Positions 1 to 6,497 of a stretch of DNA of 15,248 bases are shown piece by piece (the stretch's first letter is position 1; each line of letters starts with the position of its first letter). The DNA is from Pseudomonadota bacterium (GTDB lineage Bacteria; Myxococcota_A; Polyangia; Haliangiales; Haliangiaceae): contig JAEYYV010000395.1 of NCBI GenBank assembly GCA_023428295.1, positions 1-15,248 on the forward strand, given 5' to 3'. The position numbers were made by a program, and so were the translations under genes. The notes below the pieces were generated by a model that worked only from the letters and a program-made list of their open reading frames with translations, did not search any database and was not told where the DNA came from.

Positions 1-5
1 AGACC

Positions 6-362
6 ATGTGGTTCAAGAAAGGCGACCTCGACGCGCAGGCAGCGGTGGCTGCTGCGGAGGAGCGCGCGCGAACCGGCAAGGATGCATCGGCGGACAAGGC
101 CGACACGCTCCCGATCGACGAGCGCTATCAAGACGATGGCTCGATCTCGCGCGGTGACAAAGAGAAGTACAGCCTGCGCACCGGCGCGACCCAGATGATG
201 TCGGCGGTGAAAGACCCGTCGGCGGGAGCGAGCGGATCGCAGGCCAAGGTCTCCGAGGATGCGCTGATCGGCGAGATGAAGCAGGGGCGAGGGAAGGTGT
301 TCGGCGCCATCGCCATCGGCGTGATCCTCGTGGTGGTGATCGTCATCCTGTTTCTGCGCTGA
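6..362 (+). CDS. Small C-terminally anchored membrane protein, unknown family
   Basis: A 118-residue protein that I do not recognise. Residues 1-95 are hydrophilic and charged, with an Ala/Glu/Arg-rich helical stretch at 9-24 and a polar segment around 35-60. Residues 98-117 form one strongly hydrophobic helix (Ile/Val/Leu-rich, ending FLR), and the protein stops right after it. This is the layout of a tail-anchored inner-membrane protein with its bulk in the cytoplasm. There is no N-terminal signal peptide. The ATG lies only five bases from the window edge, so a ribosome binding site cannot be judged and an upstream start is possible. It is followed by a TPR-like gene 50 bp downstream on the same strand. 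Coding is well supported by composition and the clean C-terminal TM segment. The function is unknown. Confidence 0.75.
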   Translation: MWFKKGDLDAQAAVAAAEERARTGKDASADKADTLPIDERYQDDGSISRGDKEKYSLRTGATQMMSAVKDPSAGASGSQAKVSEDALIGEMKQGRGKVFGAIAIGVILVVVIVILFLR

Positions 363-397
363 CCCCAAAACTTGTTGTGACCGCGTAGCCTTCGTGG

Positions 398-412
398 CCC
401 ACTGTCAGTGGG
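398..412. repeat. Perfect inverted repeat abutting the start codon at 413
   Basis: The sequence CCCACTG-T-CAGTGGG is a 7-bp perfect inverted repeat around one central base. Its last base directly precedes the ATG at 413. No good Shine-Dalgarno motif separates it from the start. The one-base centre makes a stable RNA hairpin unlikely, so a protein-binding dyad is the more natural reading. It may also be chance. No function is shown. Confidence 0.4.
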
Positions 413-715
413 ATGGGCGATCGGGAGGACACGGAGGCGGCGCAGCTCGCGCTCGCCGAGCAGGCGATCGAGCAGCAACAATGGGCGTTGGCGCGCGAGC
501 TCATGCATCAATTGGCGTGCACGGTGCCGCAGAACAAGCACTACCGCGCGCAGCTGTCCTACGCGCGCGCGGGCGAGCTACTCGCGGCAGGAGACGGCGT
601 ACGTGCGCGCGACGAGCTCGAGCGAGCGTTGCGGCTCGCGCCGGATCACGCGGGCGCGCGCGCGATGCTCGGACGAACGCGCCGACCGAGCCTGTTGTCG
701 CTGTTCCGCCGCTAG
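413..715 (+). CDS. TPR-like helical repeat protein, 100 aa
   Basis: A short all-helical protein rich in Ala, Leu, Arg, Glu and Gln. Residues about 46-80 read as a tetratricopeptide repeat: a Y/A-rich first helix, the turn AAGD at 58-61, then RARDELERALRLAPDHA, which has the typical second-helix spacing and closing Pro. Residues 10-40 (QLALAEQAIEQQQWALAREL) are a second, weaker repeat. The C-terminus is basic (RRPSLLSLFRR). There is no signal peptide or membrane segment, so it is probably a cytoplasmic protein-interaction module. The stop codon TAG at 713-715 overlaps the stop of the convergent gene on the other strand through a shared CTAG. The partner and role are unknown. Confidence 0.72.
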   Translation: MGDREDTEAAQLALAEQAIEQQQWALARELMHQLACTVPQNKHYRAQLSYARAGELLAAGDGVRARDELERALRLAPDHAGARAMLGRTRRPSLLSLFRR

Positions 716-924
716 CGCGCGACGAGGACGCCGAGGCCGAGAGCGACGGCGATGGACAACCGTGGCCTCGCGCGCACGTGAACGCGCGCGTTGTCGAGCC
801 AGCGGTCGGCGCGTGCGCGGACGTCGACCTTGGCCGCGATCGCGTCGCGAAGCTGGCTGACGTTGTGTGCGAGATCGACGCGCGCCTCGCTCATCTCTTG
901 GAGGATCTCTTCTCGGTCACGCAT
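712..924 (-). CDS. DUF3618-like membrane-anchored protein
   Basis: A 70-residue protein with an amphipathic N-terminal helix (MRDREEILQEMSEARVDLAH), a motif of the type R-x-x-L-x-x-x-V-x-x-L-x-x-K (VSQLRDAIAAKVDVRARA, about 22-39), and one C-terminal hydrophobic segment at 54-69 followed by the terminal Arg. This matches the general layout of DUF3618 proteins and resembles the ElaB/YqjD type: a charged helical part in the cytoplasm and a single C-terminal TM. A GAGGAG ribosome binding site sits seven bases before the ATG. The start lies inside the end of the upstream YqjE-like gene (8-bp overlap), so the two are probably translationally coupled. The family pairing (DUF3618 with DUF1469/YqjE) is well known across bacteria. 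The precise role is unknown; envelope or stationary-phase stress is the usual suggestion. Confidence 0.8.
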   Translation of the reverse strand: MRDREEILQEMSEARVDLAHNVSQLRDAIAAKVDVRARADRWLDNARVHVRARPRLSIAVALGLGVLVAR

Positions 925-1357
925 GGTGGGGCTCCTCGGCGTGGCGCACGGCGTTCTTCACGGCTCGCACCGTGCGCTTCGCCTGGTCCACGGGCTGCGT
1001 CAGCGGATTGCGGATCGTCTCGGTGATTCGAGAAAATGCGTAGCGCGCGACGAGCCCACCGAGCGCGAGGTAGATCGCGGTCATCACGAGCAAGCGGATC
1101 GCCAGGCTCTCGACGAGAACATCGGCTGCGACCACGGCGCTGACGCACAGCATGCCAAGGCCGATCACCGCGACGAGACTCGCGATCACGAGCATCGCGG
1201 CCTCGGCGGCTGCACCGCGGGCGACTCGTTGGATCTCTTCTCGCGCGAGCTCGACCTCGTCATGCGCGAGAATCCTCAGATCGTCGCCGATGCGCTGCAC
1301 GAAGCCGCCGAGGCCGTCGGCACCACCACCGTCCTTCGTCGTCGTCGTCGCTTGCAT
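917..1357 (-). CDS. YqjE / DUF1469 (Phage_holin_3_6-type) membrane protein
   Basis: A 146-residue protein with a low-complexity Thr/Gly start, then a conserved-looking stretch (QRIGDDLRILAHDEVELAREEI, about 21-42) typical of the DUF1469/YqjE family, whose members carry an L-x-x-x-E-x-x-L-A-x-x-E pattern before the membrane. Two hydrophobic helices follow at about 52-78 and 84-106, then a basic cytoplasmic tail ending HAEEPHHA. It is therefore an inner-membrane helical hairpin with both ends in the cytoplasm. Despite the 'holin' family name there is no phage context here, so lysis is not implied. It overlaps the downstream DUF3618 gene by 8 bp and lies 45 bp after the pseudo-receiver gene in the same direction. 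The family call is from sequence pattern only. Confidence 0.85.
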   Translation of the reverse strand: MQATTTTKDGGGADGLGGFVQRIGDDLRILAHDEVELAREEIQRVARGAAAEAAMLVIASLVAVIGLGMLCVSAVVAADVLVESLAIRLLVMTAIYLALGGLVARYAFSRITETIRNPLTQPVDQAKRTVRAVKNAVRHAEEPHHA

Positions 1358-1402
1358 GACAACTCGACGATGCAGTCGTCGTGCCGCGCCGCTCGGTACG
1401 AA

Positions 1403-1996
1403 TTACTTCGGCTGGAGTACGCGCGCGGGCCGGCGAGTCGTGAATGCGGGCGTACCGCGCAGGCGAGTCATCGTGATGCGCGGACGCGCCGGCTGGATGG
1501 TCAGTGGGAGGGACGCTGCGGTGATCGCAGCGTCATCGAACAAAGGGATCTTTTTGGTCGCCGCGTGAAAGCCGATCTCGTTGATCGCATCGGAGAGCGA
1601 GTCGCGCACGAACGGCGTGTTGAGCATGCGCTCGATGCCAAGCGACGCGCGAAGCGCCTGGGGTGCCGTACCGAGGCCGATGATGCGACCACACCAGCCG
1701 CGCTCGCGGATCAGATGAAGATAGAGAAGGTCGCCGGGCGCGATGGAGTCGAGGTCGACCACGAGCACCTGCGGGCGGGGCGGCGGATCCTCGACGAGTG
1801 CGTCGATGATCTGCGCGACCGACCGAGCGATCTGGACGAGCGCCTCGACCCGGGTGAGCTCGCTGTCGATCCACGCCGCCCGCTGTTCGGACGGTGCGTA
1901 GACGATCACGCGAAGCGCGGGATCCTTCCGTTGCGTCGTGCTGCGCGTACCTCGCGCGAGCGTGTTCGGGTGATGGTTTCCGCCGCCGCTATCCAT
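1403..1996 (-). CDS. Degenerate response-regulator receiver (pseudo-receiver) protein
   Basis: A 197-residue protein. After a 25-residue polar N-terminus, residues 28-143 follow the CheY-like alternating beta/alpha order: a first strand LRVIVYAPSE, a strand QVLVVDLDS (78-84) where the phospho-acceptor Asp (D81) is expected, a strand GRIIGLG (103-109), and RMLNTPFVRDSLSDAI (123-138) matching the usual K-P-F loop plus last helix. The acidic pair after strand 1 is missing (APSEQ), and the conserved Lys before Pro-Phe is Thr (T127). Classical Asp-phosphorylation chemistry therefore looks impaired. The C-terminal 45 residues are basic, Pro/Thr/Arg-rich and unassigned; no output domain is recognised. 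A short GGTAGG lies just before the ATG. It sits in the minus-strand run between the MDR-like and YqjE-like genes. Confidence 0.72.
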   Translation of the reverse strand: MDSGGGNHHPNTLARGTRSTTQRKDPALRVIVYAPSEQRAAWIDSELTRVEALVQIARSVAQIIDALVEDPPPRPQVLVVDLDSIAPGDLLYLHLIRERGWCGRIIGLGTAPQALRASLGIERMLNTPFVRDSLSDAINEIGFHAATKKIPLFDDAAITAASLPLTIQPARPRITMTRLRGTPAFTTRRPARVLQPK

Positions 1997-2039
1997 GACC
2001 TACCGCATCGGCCAAACCACGAGCTCGTCGATGTAGGTG

Positions 2040-2765
2040 TTATGGGTCGGGTAGCGAAAGTTGGAGATCGCCCTTCACCACGAGAGCGGCGATCTCCGTG
2101 ACCAGGTCCGGATGGGCCCCCGCGACGGGGATGACCGTGACCTCCCGCTCCGCGAGCTCGCCGGGCAGGGAGGGAACAGGGGCGAGCACGGTCAGCGTGG
2201 AGCGCGGACCGCAGAGCGCGGCGGCCGGAGCGACGGCATCGGGGCCGGTCGCGATGACTCGCCACGGCTTCTGACCAAAGCCCTGCTCGGCAAACGTCGC
2301 ACGCAGCTCCTCGCGCGGGGCAGCGACCTGGGGCGCGATGCCTTTGGCGCGAAGCACCGCCACGAGGTGGCGGGCGATCGGTGAATCACCGACCACGACC
2401 ACCGGGTCGCGTGGTCCGATGCCGGTGCGAGCGTACAGCGTGTAGGCGATCGCGAGGTCCCCCGCGACCACCGCGCCTTCGGGCGACGGGAGGTCCACGC
2501 CGTCTGGCTCGCCGAGCGTCACGAGCCAGCGCGCGGCGGCGACGACCGGGCTCTGTAGCGGTGCGGTCCGACGGCGCGCAGTCGGGCAGACCGCGGCGCC
2601 TCCCCGGCGGCAGACCTCGCACTCGCCGCACGGATCGATCGGACCCGCGAGCACGCGCTTGCCGACGAGGTGCTTCGTACGCGATCCCGCGTCGATCACG
2701 AGGCCGATCGCGGCGCCGCCGTTGGTCCCGCTGGGCTCGATCGCGACGTCATCGTCGCCGATCAC
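2040..2765 (-). CDS. Shortened zinc alcohol-dehydrogenase-like (MDR) protein
   Basis: A 241-residue protein starting at GTG. Residues 33-60 carry the MDR structural-zinc lobe: LVGKRVLAGPIDPCGECEVC and then C60, giving Cys46, 49, 52 and 60 in CX2CX2CX7C spacing. Residues ~120-215 look like a Rossmann-type half (RDPVVVVGDSPIARHL). Family members are usually about 330-370 aa. Here the first GroES-like half, with its catalytic Cys and the Gly-His-Glu motif, is absent: the protein begins near the strand that would follow them, and the GHE position reads GAA. The dinucleotide glycine motif is also weak (GDSPIA). Upstream DNA encodes an unrelated protein, so this is not a simple frameshift. It is probably a non-catalytic or strongly diverged MDR relative. 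Its start lies three bases after the stop of the upstream gene. Confidence 0.72.
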   Translation of the reverse strand: MIGDDDVAIEPSGTNGGAAIGLVIDAGSRTKHLVGKRVLAGPIDPCGECEVCRRGGAAVCPTARRRTAPLQSPVVAAARWLVTLGEPDGVDLPSPEGAVVAGDLAIAYTLYARTGIGPRDPVVVVGDSPIARHLVAVLRAKGIAPQVAAPREELRATFAEQGFGQKPWRVIATGPDAVAPAAALCGPRSTLTVLAPVPSLPGELAEREVTVIPVAGAHPDLVTEIAALVVKGDLQLSLPDP

Positions 2766-2768
2766 GAC

Positions 2769-3176
2769 TCACCACTCTTCGCGAGGATTGCCACCGCGAC
2801 GCGCACCCGGCGAGGCGACCTCGGTCCCCTCTTCGAGGTTCGCCTCCGTCGGACGCTCGGGCGGTTCTTCGCTCGCGCCCGCGTGGGCAAACCCCATCGC
2901 GTAGTCATCGCCCTCGTTCTCGTACTGCGCTTCTTCGATCAGCGCGCCGTCGACATCGAGCGATTCCTCGTGGGGCTCCGCCGGCGGCGCGTCGAGCGTC
3001 TCCGCGTCGAGCGGCGCGCTGTACTGGGCGCGCGGAGGCGGCGAGGGCGGAGCCGTGAGCGGCGCGGTGTGCGCGATCGGCGGCGGCGTGAGCTGTCCCG
3101 ACATCTGCGCGACGGGAAGGCCCTGCTTGGCGCGCCACGTCTGCAACGCGATCACCAGATCGTCGTACGGAATCAT
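2769..3176 (-). CDS. Hypothetical Pro/Glu-rich acidic protein
   Basis: A 135-residue protein of no recognised family. It opens with an ordered-looking amphipathic segment (MIPYDDLVIALQTWRAKQGL), followed by a Pro-rich part (about 30-55) and then an acidic, mostly disordered region with many Glu, Asp and Pro. There is no signal peptide, TM segment or Cys. The ATG at 3174-3176 is 10 bp from a 12-bp palindrome shared with the divergent pgeF gene and has no clear Shine-Dalgarno sequence. It is the first gene of the minus-strand run, and its stop is three bases from the GTG of the MDR-like gene, so the two are probably co-transcribed. Coding is supported by the tight packing and by composition rather than by homology. 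Confidence 0.65.
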   Translation of the reverse strand: MIPYDDLVIALQTWRAKQGLPVAQMSGQLTPPPIAHTAPLTAPPSPPPRAQYSAPLDAETLDAPPAEPHEESLDVDGALIEEAQYENEGDDYAMGFAHAGASEEPPERPTEANLEEGTEVASPGARRGGNPREEW

Positions 3177-3185
3177 GGCTCGACG

Positions 3186-3197
3186 TTACCATGGTAA
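3186..3197. promoter_or_regulatory. 12-bp palindrome in a divergent start region; candidate bidirectional -10
   Basis: TTACCATGGTAA is a perfect 12-bp palindrome in the 31-bp gap between the divergent starts at 3176 (minus) and 3208 (plus). It places TACCAT (form TAnnnT) on both strands, 15 and 14 bases before the respective start codons. If these are -10 elements, both transcripts would begin about 8-9 bases before their start codons. No -35 match is evident. A dimeric repressor site is an equal alternative. The same hexamer recurs symmetrically at 6477-6497. Confidence 0.45.
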
Positions 3198-3207
3198 GCC
3201 CCACGCG

Positions 3208-4029
3208 ATGGCCGAGGCGTCCGAGACGATTCGCATCCTCCGCTCGCGGGTGATTCCCAGCGACGGGTTCGTCCATGGCTTCCCCGAGCGCACCGGCGGC
3301 GTCTCCGTCGGGCTGCGCCGCTCGCTGAACCTCGGCAAGCGCTGGGGTGACGACGAAGCCAACGTGGACGAGAACCGCCGCCTCCTCGCCGCGCACGTCG
3401 GGTATGACCCCGCGCAGCTCCACGCGACGCGCCACGTCCACGGGACGAACGTGTGGAACATTCGCGAGCCGCGCGGTGAGTCCGACGAGTACGACGGCAT
3501 CGTGAGCGATGTACCCGGCGCAATACTCGGTGCGTTCGCGGCGGACTGCGTGCCGATCGTGTTCGCGGATCCCGAGGCGCGCATCGTCGGCGCGTGTCAC
3601 GCGGGTTGGCGTGGAACGATCGGCAGCTCGCCGGGGCCGACCGTCCCCGCGAGCGCGACGGGCGTGGTCACCAACGTGATCGCGAAGATGGTGGCGATCG
3701 GCGCGCGCGCGGATCGCATTCGCATGGCGCTCGGCCCTTCGATCGGTCCGTGCTGCTTCGAGGTCGGCGATGACGTCGTCGCCGAGTTTCGCGCGGCGTT
3801 CGCTCGAGATGGTGGTGAGCCCGCGGGCCTCGTCGTCGACGGGCCGCGCAAGAAGCACATCGATCTGCGCATCGCGAACCGCACGGTCGCCCAGCGCGCG
3901 GGCCTCGCGCCCGACACCATCGACGACCGGCCGCCCTGCACGAAGTGCGAGAGTGACCGGTTCTTCAGCTACCGCCGCGATGGTCGCGAGGGTGGCGTTC
4001 ACATGGGCTTCATCGGCCTATCGCCGTAG
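3208..4029 (+). CDS. pgeF: Peptidoglycan editing factor PgeF (YfiH, laccase-domain family)
   Basis: A 273-residue protein with the full set of family motifs: HGFPERTGGVS near the N-terminus, TRHVHGTNV with His78, AADCVPIVFADP with Cys114, and ACHAGWRGT with His131. These three are the expected metal-binding/catalytic Cys-His set. GPSIGPCCFEVGDDV and CTKCESDRFFSYRRDG follow near the C-terminus. Members act on mis-made peptidoglycan precursors (removing L-Ser incorporated instead of L-Ala); older annotations call them polyphenol oxidases. The ATG at 3208 was chosen because homology begins there and because the in-frame ATG at 3175 lies upstream of the palindromic promoter candidate. A Pro/Ser-rich insertion (SSPGPTVPASATG) follows HAGWRGTIG, where most relatives have a short helix start. 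It is convergent with the next gene, with an 8-bp gap. Confidence 0.93.
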   Translation: MAEASETIRILRSRVIPSDGFVHGFPERTGGVSVGLRRSLNLGKRWGDDEANVDENRRLLAAHVGYDPAQLHATRHVHGTNVWNIREPRGESDEYDGIVSDVPGAILGAFAADCVPIVFADPEARIVGACHAGWRGTIGSSPGPTVPASATGVVTNVIAKMVAIGARADRIRMALGPSIGPCCFEVGDDVVAEFRAAFARDGGEPAGLVVDGPRKKHIDLRIANRTVAQRAGLAPDTIDDRPPCTKCESDRFFSYRRDGREGGVHMGFIGLSP

Positions 4030-4037
4030 CCCCAGAC

Positions 4038-5450
4038 TCAGAACGAGCAGGTGCCCACGGTCCACGCGGTGTAGAGCTCGCCGCTGCTCGAGTCGTACTC
4101 CTCGTCGGCCGACACGCACTGACCCGCGCTCGCCGAGAAGCCGTACTGCGCCGGGTTCGTGGTGATCGAGAACGTACCGCTCGTGACCTGCACCTGATCC
4201 GACGTCTCGCGCGAGGTCAGCTCGCCGTCGAGCAGCACGCGCGTCACGTCGTAGAGCGGCGCCGACGAGCCGAGCGCGGCGTGGTTCACGTCGAAGCGCA
4301 GGTCGAGCTTGGGCGAGACCGAGAGGGTCTCGTTGCCAAGGCCGTCACCGTCGATCGACGCGCTGAACGAGCGGCCATCGTCGGGGTTCAGATCGATCGC
4401 GATCGCTTGCACGCCGTTGCGCTTGATCCGCGTCGTGTGATCGCCGAGCGAGACGTTCGTGACTTGCAGCGGCTGGCCCGCCATCAGGTTCATCGATGCG
4501 GAGAGTCCACCCAGGTCGAGGTCCATCGCGTCCGTCTCGTCGGGGATGTGCGCGGTGGTCGCGCCGACATCGAGCGCGAAGTCGCCGATGCCCGTGGTGC
4601 CGTCGAGCTCCACGGACGCGACGTGCGACGCTGCCGACGTGAAGCGGAACGCATCCGCGCTGGCGAGGTCGACGCCGTCCTCGGCGAACGCGATGTCGAG
4701 CTTGCGATCGATCACGAGATCCACGTCGATGTGCGCGGGGCCGAGCACCGTGAGCTTGCCGGTGACGCGACCCGAGAGACGCGCGTTCGGTGCGTTCTCG
4801 CCGAAGACGCTCGCGATAGTCTCGGCCGCTGCCTCCGCGGCGTCGAGGTCCAAGCTGATGGCGAGCGAGCCATGCGTGAGCGAGACGGTCAGCGGCTCGT
4901 CGTGAGCCGAGCCGACCTGCACGGCGAACACGAGCGCGTCGTGATCGTCGTCATCCGCGACGCGAATGCGCAGATCCACCTCGTCCCACTTCTGCACGCA
5001 CTCGGCGTCGACCTCTTCGGTCTCGTTGCCCTGGTCATCGAAGACGATCGTCTTGCACGCGAGGTCCGACGGGACATCGTAGATGCCGCCGCCGACGTGG
5101 TTCGCATCGGTGAAGATCGTGGTGTTCAGCTGATCGATGATCTCTTGCGAGTCGAAGTCGTCGCCCTCGTGGAGGCTCTTGCGCATGGGCGCGAAGAAGT
5201 CCGGGGTGGGCGGCGGATCCTCGCTCGACGACCCGAAGCCTCCGAGCGCCCTCGACAGGAAGTCGAACGAGGCCATGCCGGGCATGTCGGCGGTGGTGCC
5301 GTCGGCTGCGGCGACGGTTTGATCGATGACGTTCTTCAGATCCGTCGCGATGCGCGAGCGAACCTCCGAGGGAGCCGGTGGATCATCACTACACGCGATG
5401 AGACCTACCGACAGGAGGGAAAGGGTAAGGAGAGGAGATGGCGTTCGCAT
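4038..5450 (-). CDS. Large putative lipoprotein of unknown family
   Basis: A 470-residue protein. The N-terminus MRTPSPLLTLSLLSVGLIAC followed by SDDPP is a lipoprotein signal with the cysteine at position 20, so the mature protein is membrane-anchored. An in-frame TTG seven codons upstream is less likely; a GGAGGT lies 13 bases before the chosen ATG. The mature part is acidic, Asp/Ser/Thr-rich and strand-rich, with alternating hydrophobic/polar segments such as GKLTVLGPAHIDVDLVIDRK and repeated LDLDLG-like strands, suggesting stacked beta-sheet or beta-sandwich folds. Several paired Cys in the N- and C-terminal parts could form disulfides. I do not recognise the family. It is preceded by a 223-bp non-coding gap in which I see no convincing promoter, and by the exported beta-rich protein gene in the same direction. 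Confidence 0.8.
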   Translation of the reverse strand: MRTPSPLLTLSLLSVGLIACSDDPPAPSEVRSRIATDLKNVIDQTVAAADGTTADMPGMASFDFLSRALGGFGSSSEDPPPTPDFFAPMRKSLHEGDDFDSQEIIDQLNTTIFTDANHVGGGIYDVPSDLACKTIVFDDQGNETEEVDAECVQKWDEVDLRIRVADDDDHDALVFAVQVGSAHDEPLTVSLTHGSLAISLDLDAAEAAAETIASVFGENAPNARLSGRVTGKLTVLGPAHIDVDLVIDRKLDIAFAEDGVDLASADAFRFTSAASHVASVELDGTTGIGDFALDVGATTAHIPDETDAMDLDLGGLSASMNLMAGQPLQVTNVSLGDHTTRIKRNGVQAIAIDLNPDDGRSFSASIDGDGLGNETLSVSPKLDLRFDVNHAALGSSAPLYDVTRVLLDGELTSRETSDQVQVTSGTFSITTNPAQYGFSASAGQCVSADEEYDSSSGELYTAWTVGTCSF

Positions 5451-5673
5451 TGGTGCGGCGTTGACCTCCAACCGGCATGCCAGTCACGTGCGTGCAACCC
5501 GGGGCCGCTGATTGCCGGCAGTTGCCGAGACATTCGGATCCGACCGCCGCGTAAGTCCGCGCCGTGCCACGAATGGCAGCGGGCGCGACATCGACGCCGG
5601 TGTGAAGAGACGGACACGGACGACCGTCACCTCACGTCGATCTACGTCGGATTTCGCGCATGTGATGTCGCGG

Positions 5674-6471
5674 TCACAGCCGGTACGTGACGAACAGATC
5701 GAGCTGCCGTGTGTCCGCGCTGGCGTTCGAGCCCGTCGCCCTGCCGCCCGTGATCCGTGGAAACTCGAAGCGCGCGCCCAGGTCGAGCGTGGCGCTCACC
5801 GCATACAGCCCCGCGAGACCGATCGACGCGTAGTAGGTGTCCGTGAGCTCCGAGAGCGGGGCGAGCAGGCCCGCCTCCGCGAACAGCACGAGCTTGTCGG
5901 TCGCTTGCACCGCGAGCTGCAGCGGCAGATCGAACGCTTCCTTGTTGCCGGCGCCCTCGTCGCGGCTCGAGAGGCCAACGCGCAGCGCCCAGTCCGCGAT
6001 CAGCGCGAACCGCGAGCCGAACGTGTAGCGCGCGAGTGCGCCCGCGCGCAGGTACATCGACATCGGATCGAACGACGACGCGCCGAGCGTCGCGTGGCCC
6101 GCGAGCGCGACGTTGTTCTCGGGCTTGTCGACGAGCAGGTAGAGGCCATCGACGGCGAAGTCGTCATAGACGCCACCGCGGCACTCGTCGATCTCGGTGC
6201 CGAGGAAGTCGCGCTTGCCGAGGAGGCAGAGCCCCGGATCGTGAACGATGCCGACCTGGAGCGTTGGCATCACGCCGTAGAATGCGCTGGGCGCGATCCA
6301 GATCGGGTTCGCGACGCTGTCGGCGCTGAGGTTGATGCGCAGGACGCCGTGGAGCGCGAGCATCTTCGTCGGCAACACGAGCGGTCGATCGATGAACCGC
6401 TCGGGGTACGGCTCTGCGGATACGAGACGCACCGAGCCCACGACCATCAACATGGCGATGACCACCCGCAT
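5674..6471 (-). CDS. Exported beta-rich protein, probable outer-membrane beta-barrel
   Basis: A 265-residue protein with a Sec signal peptide (MRVVIAMLMVVGSVRLVSAEP, cleavage expected after Ala19). The mature part is made of alternating amphipathic strands with aromatic girdle residues: LHGVLRINLSADSV, PTLQVGIVHDPGL, MYLRAGALARYTFGS, LIADWALRVGLSS, DKLVLFAEAGLLAPL, YASIGLAGLYAVSATLDLGARFEF and a final strand LDLFVTYRL. This is the usual look of an 8-12-strand outer-membrane barrel. Two Cys (about 82 and 97) sit in a polar region that could be an external loop. The family is not recognised. The ATG lies six bases after a TACCAT element on the same strand with no Shine-Dalgarno sequence, which suggests a leaderless transcript. 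The gene is divergent from the kinase gene with a 34-bp gap. Confidence 0.82.
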   Translation of the reverse strand: MRVVIAMLMVVGSVRLVSAEPYPERFIDRPLVLPTKMLALHGVLRINLSADSVANPIWIAPSAFYGVMPTLQVGIVHDPGLCLLGKRDFLGTEIDECRGGVYDDFAVDGLYLLVDKPENNVALAGHATLGASSFDPMSMYLRAGALARYTFGSRFALIADWALRVGLSSRDEGAGNKEAFDLPLQLAVQATDKLVLFAEAGLLAPLSELTDTYYASIGLAGLYAVSATLDLGARFEFPRITGGRATGSNASADTRQLDLFVTYRL

Positions 6472-6476
6472 CTGGT

Positions 6477-6497
6477 GATGGTAACTCAGCTACCATC
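6477..6497. promoter_or_regulatory. Inverted repeat between divergent genes; candidate bidirectional leaderless promoter
   Basis: GATGGTA-N7-TACCATC is a perfect 7-bp inverted repeat filling most of the 34-bp gap between the starts at 6471 (minus) and 6506 (plus). Each arm offers TACCAT to its own gene. On the minus strand it ends six bases before the ATG; on the plus strand it ends nine bases before the GTG. A TAnnnT element 6-9 bases ahead of a start codon is the pattern of leaderless promoters in other high-GC bacteria. An operator for a dimeric regulator is the alternative. Confidence 0.5.

Noticed and set aside
917..1357. A phage holin, as the family name suggests
   Set aside because: There are no lysis or phage genes nearby; the pairing with a DUF3618 protein indicates the ordinary chromosomal YqjE-type.
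2040..2765. The MDR-like protein as the alcohol dehydrogenase of the microcompartment
   Set aside because: It is over 10 kb away on the other strand, lacks the catalytic half and has no encapsulation helix.
3055..3207. Upstream extension of pgeF to earlier in-frame starts
   Set aside because: The extension overlaps the divergent gene, lies upstream of the palindromic promoter candidate and shows no family similarity.
5451..5673. Search of the 223-bp gap for a small gene, RNA or promoter
   Set aside because: Only short GC palindromes such as TGCCGGCA were seen; nothing could be supported.
5661..5678. TGTGA-N8-TCACA, resembling a CRP-type site
   Set aside because: The spacer is eight instead of six bases and the element overlaps the stop codon of a minus-strand gene, away from any start; likely chance.
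4281..5690. A 469-codon plus-strand open frame antisense to the lipoprotein gene
   Set aside because: Composition is Arg/Val/Glu shadow-like, while the minus frame has a signal peptide, lipobox and Shine-Dalgarno sequence.
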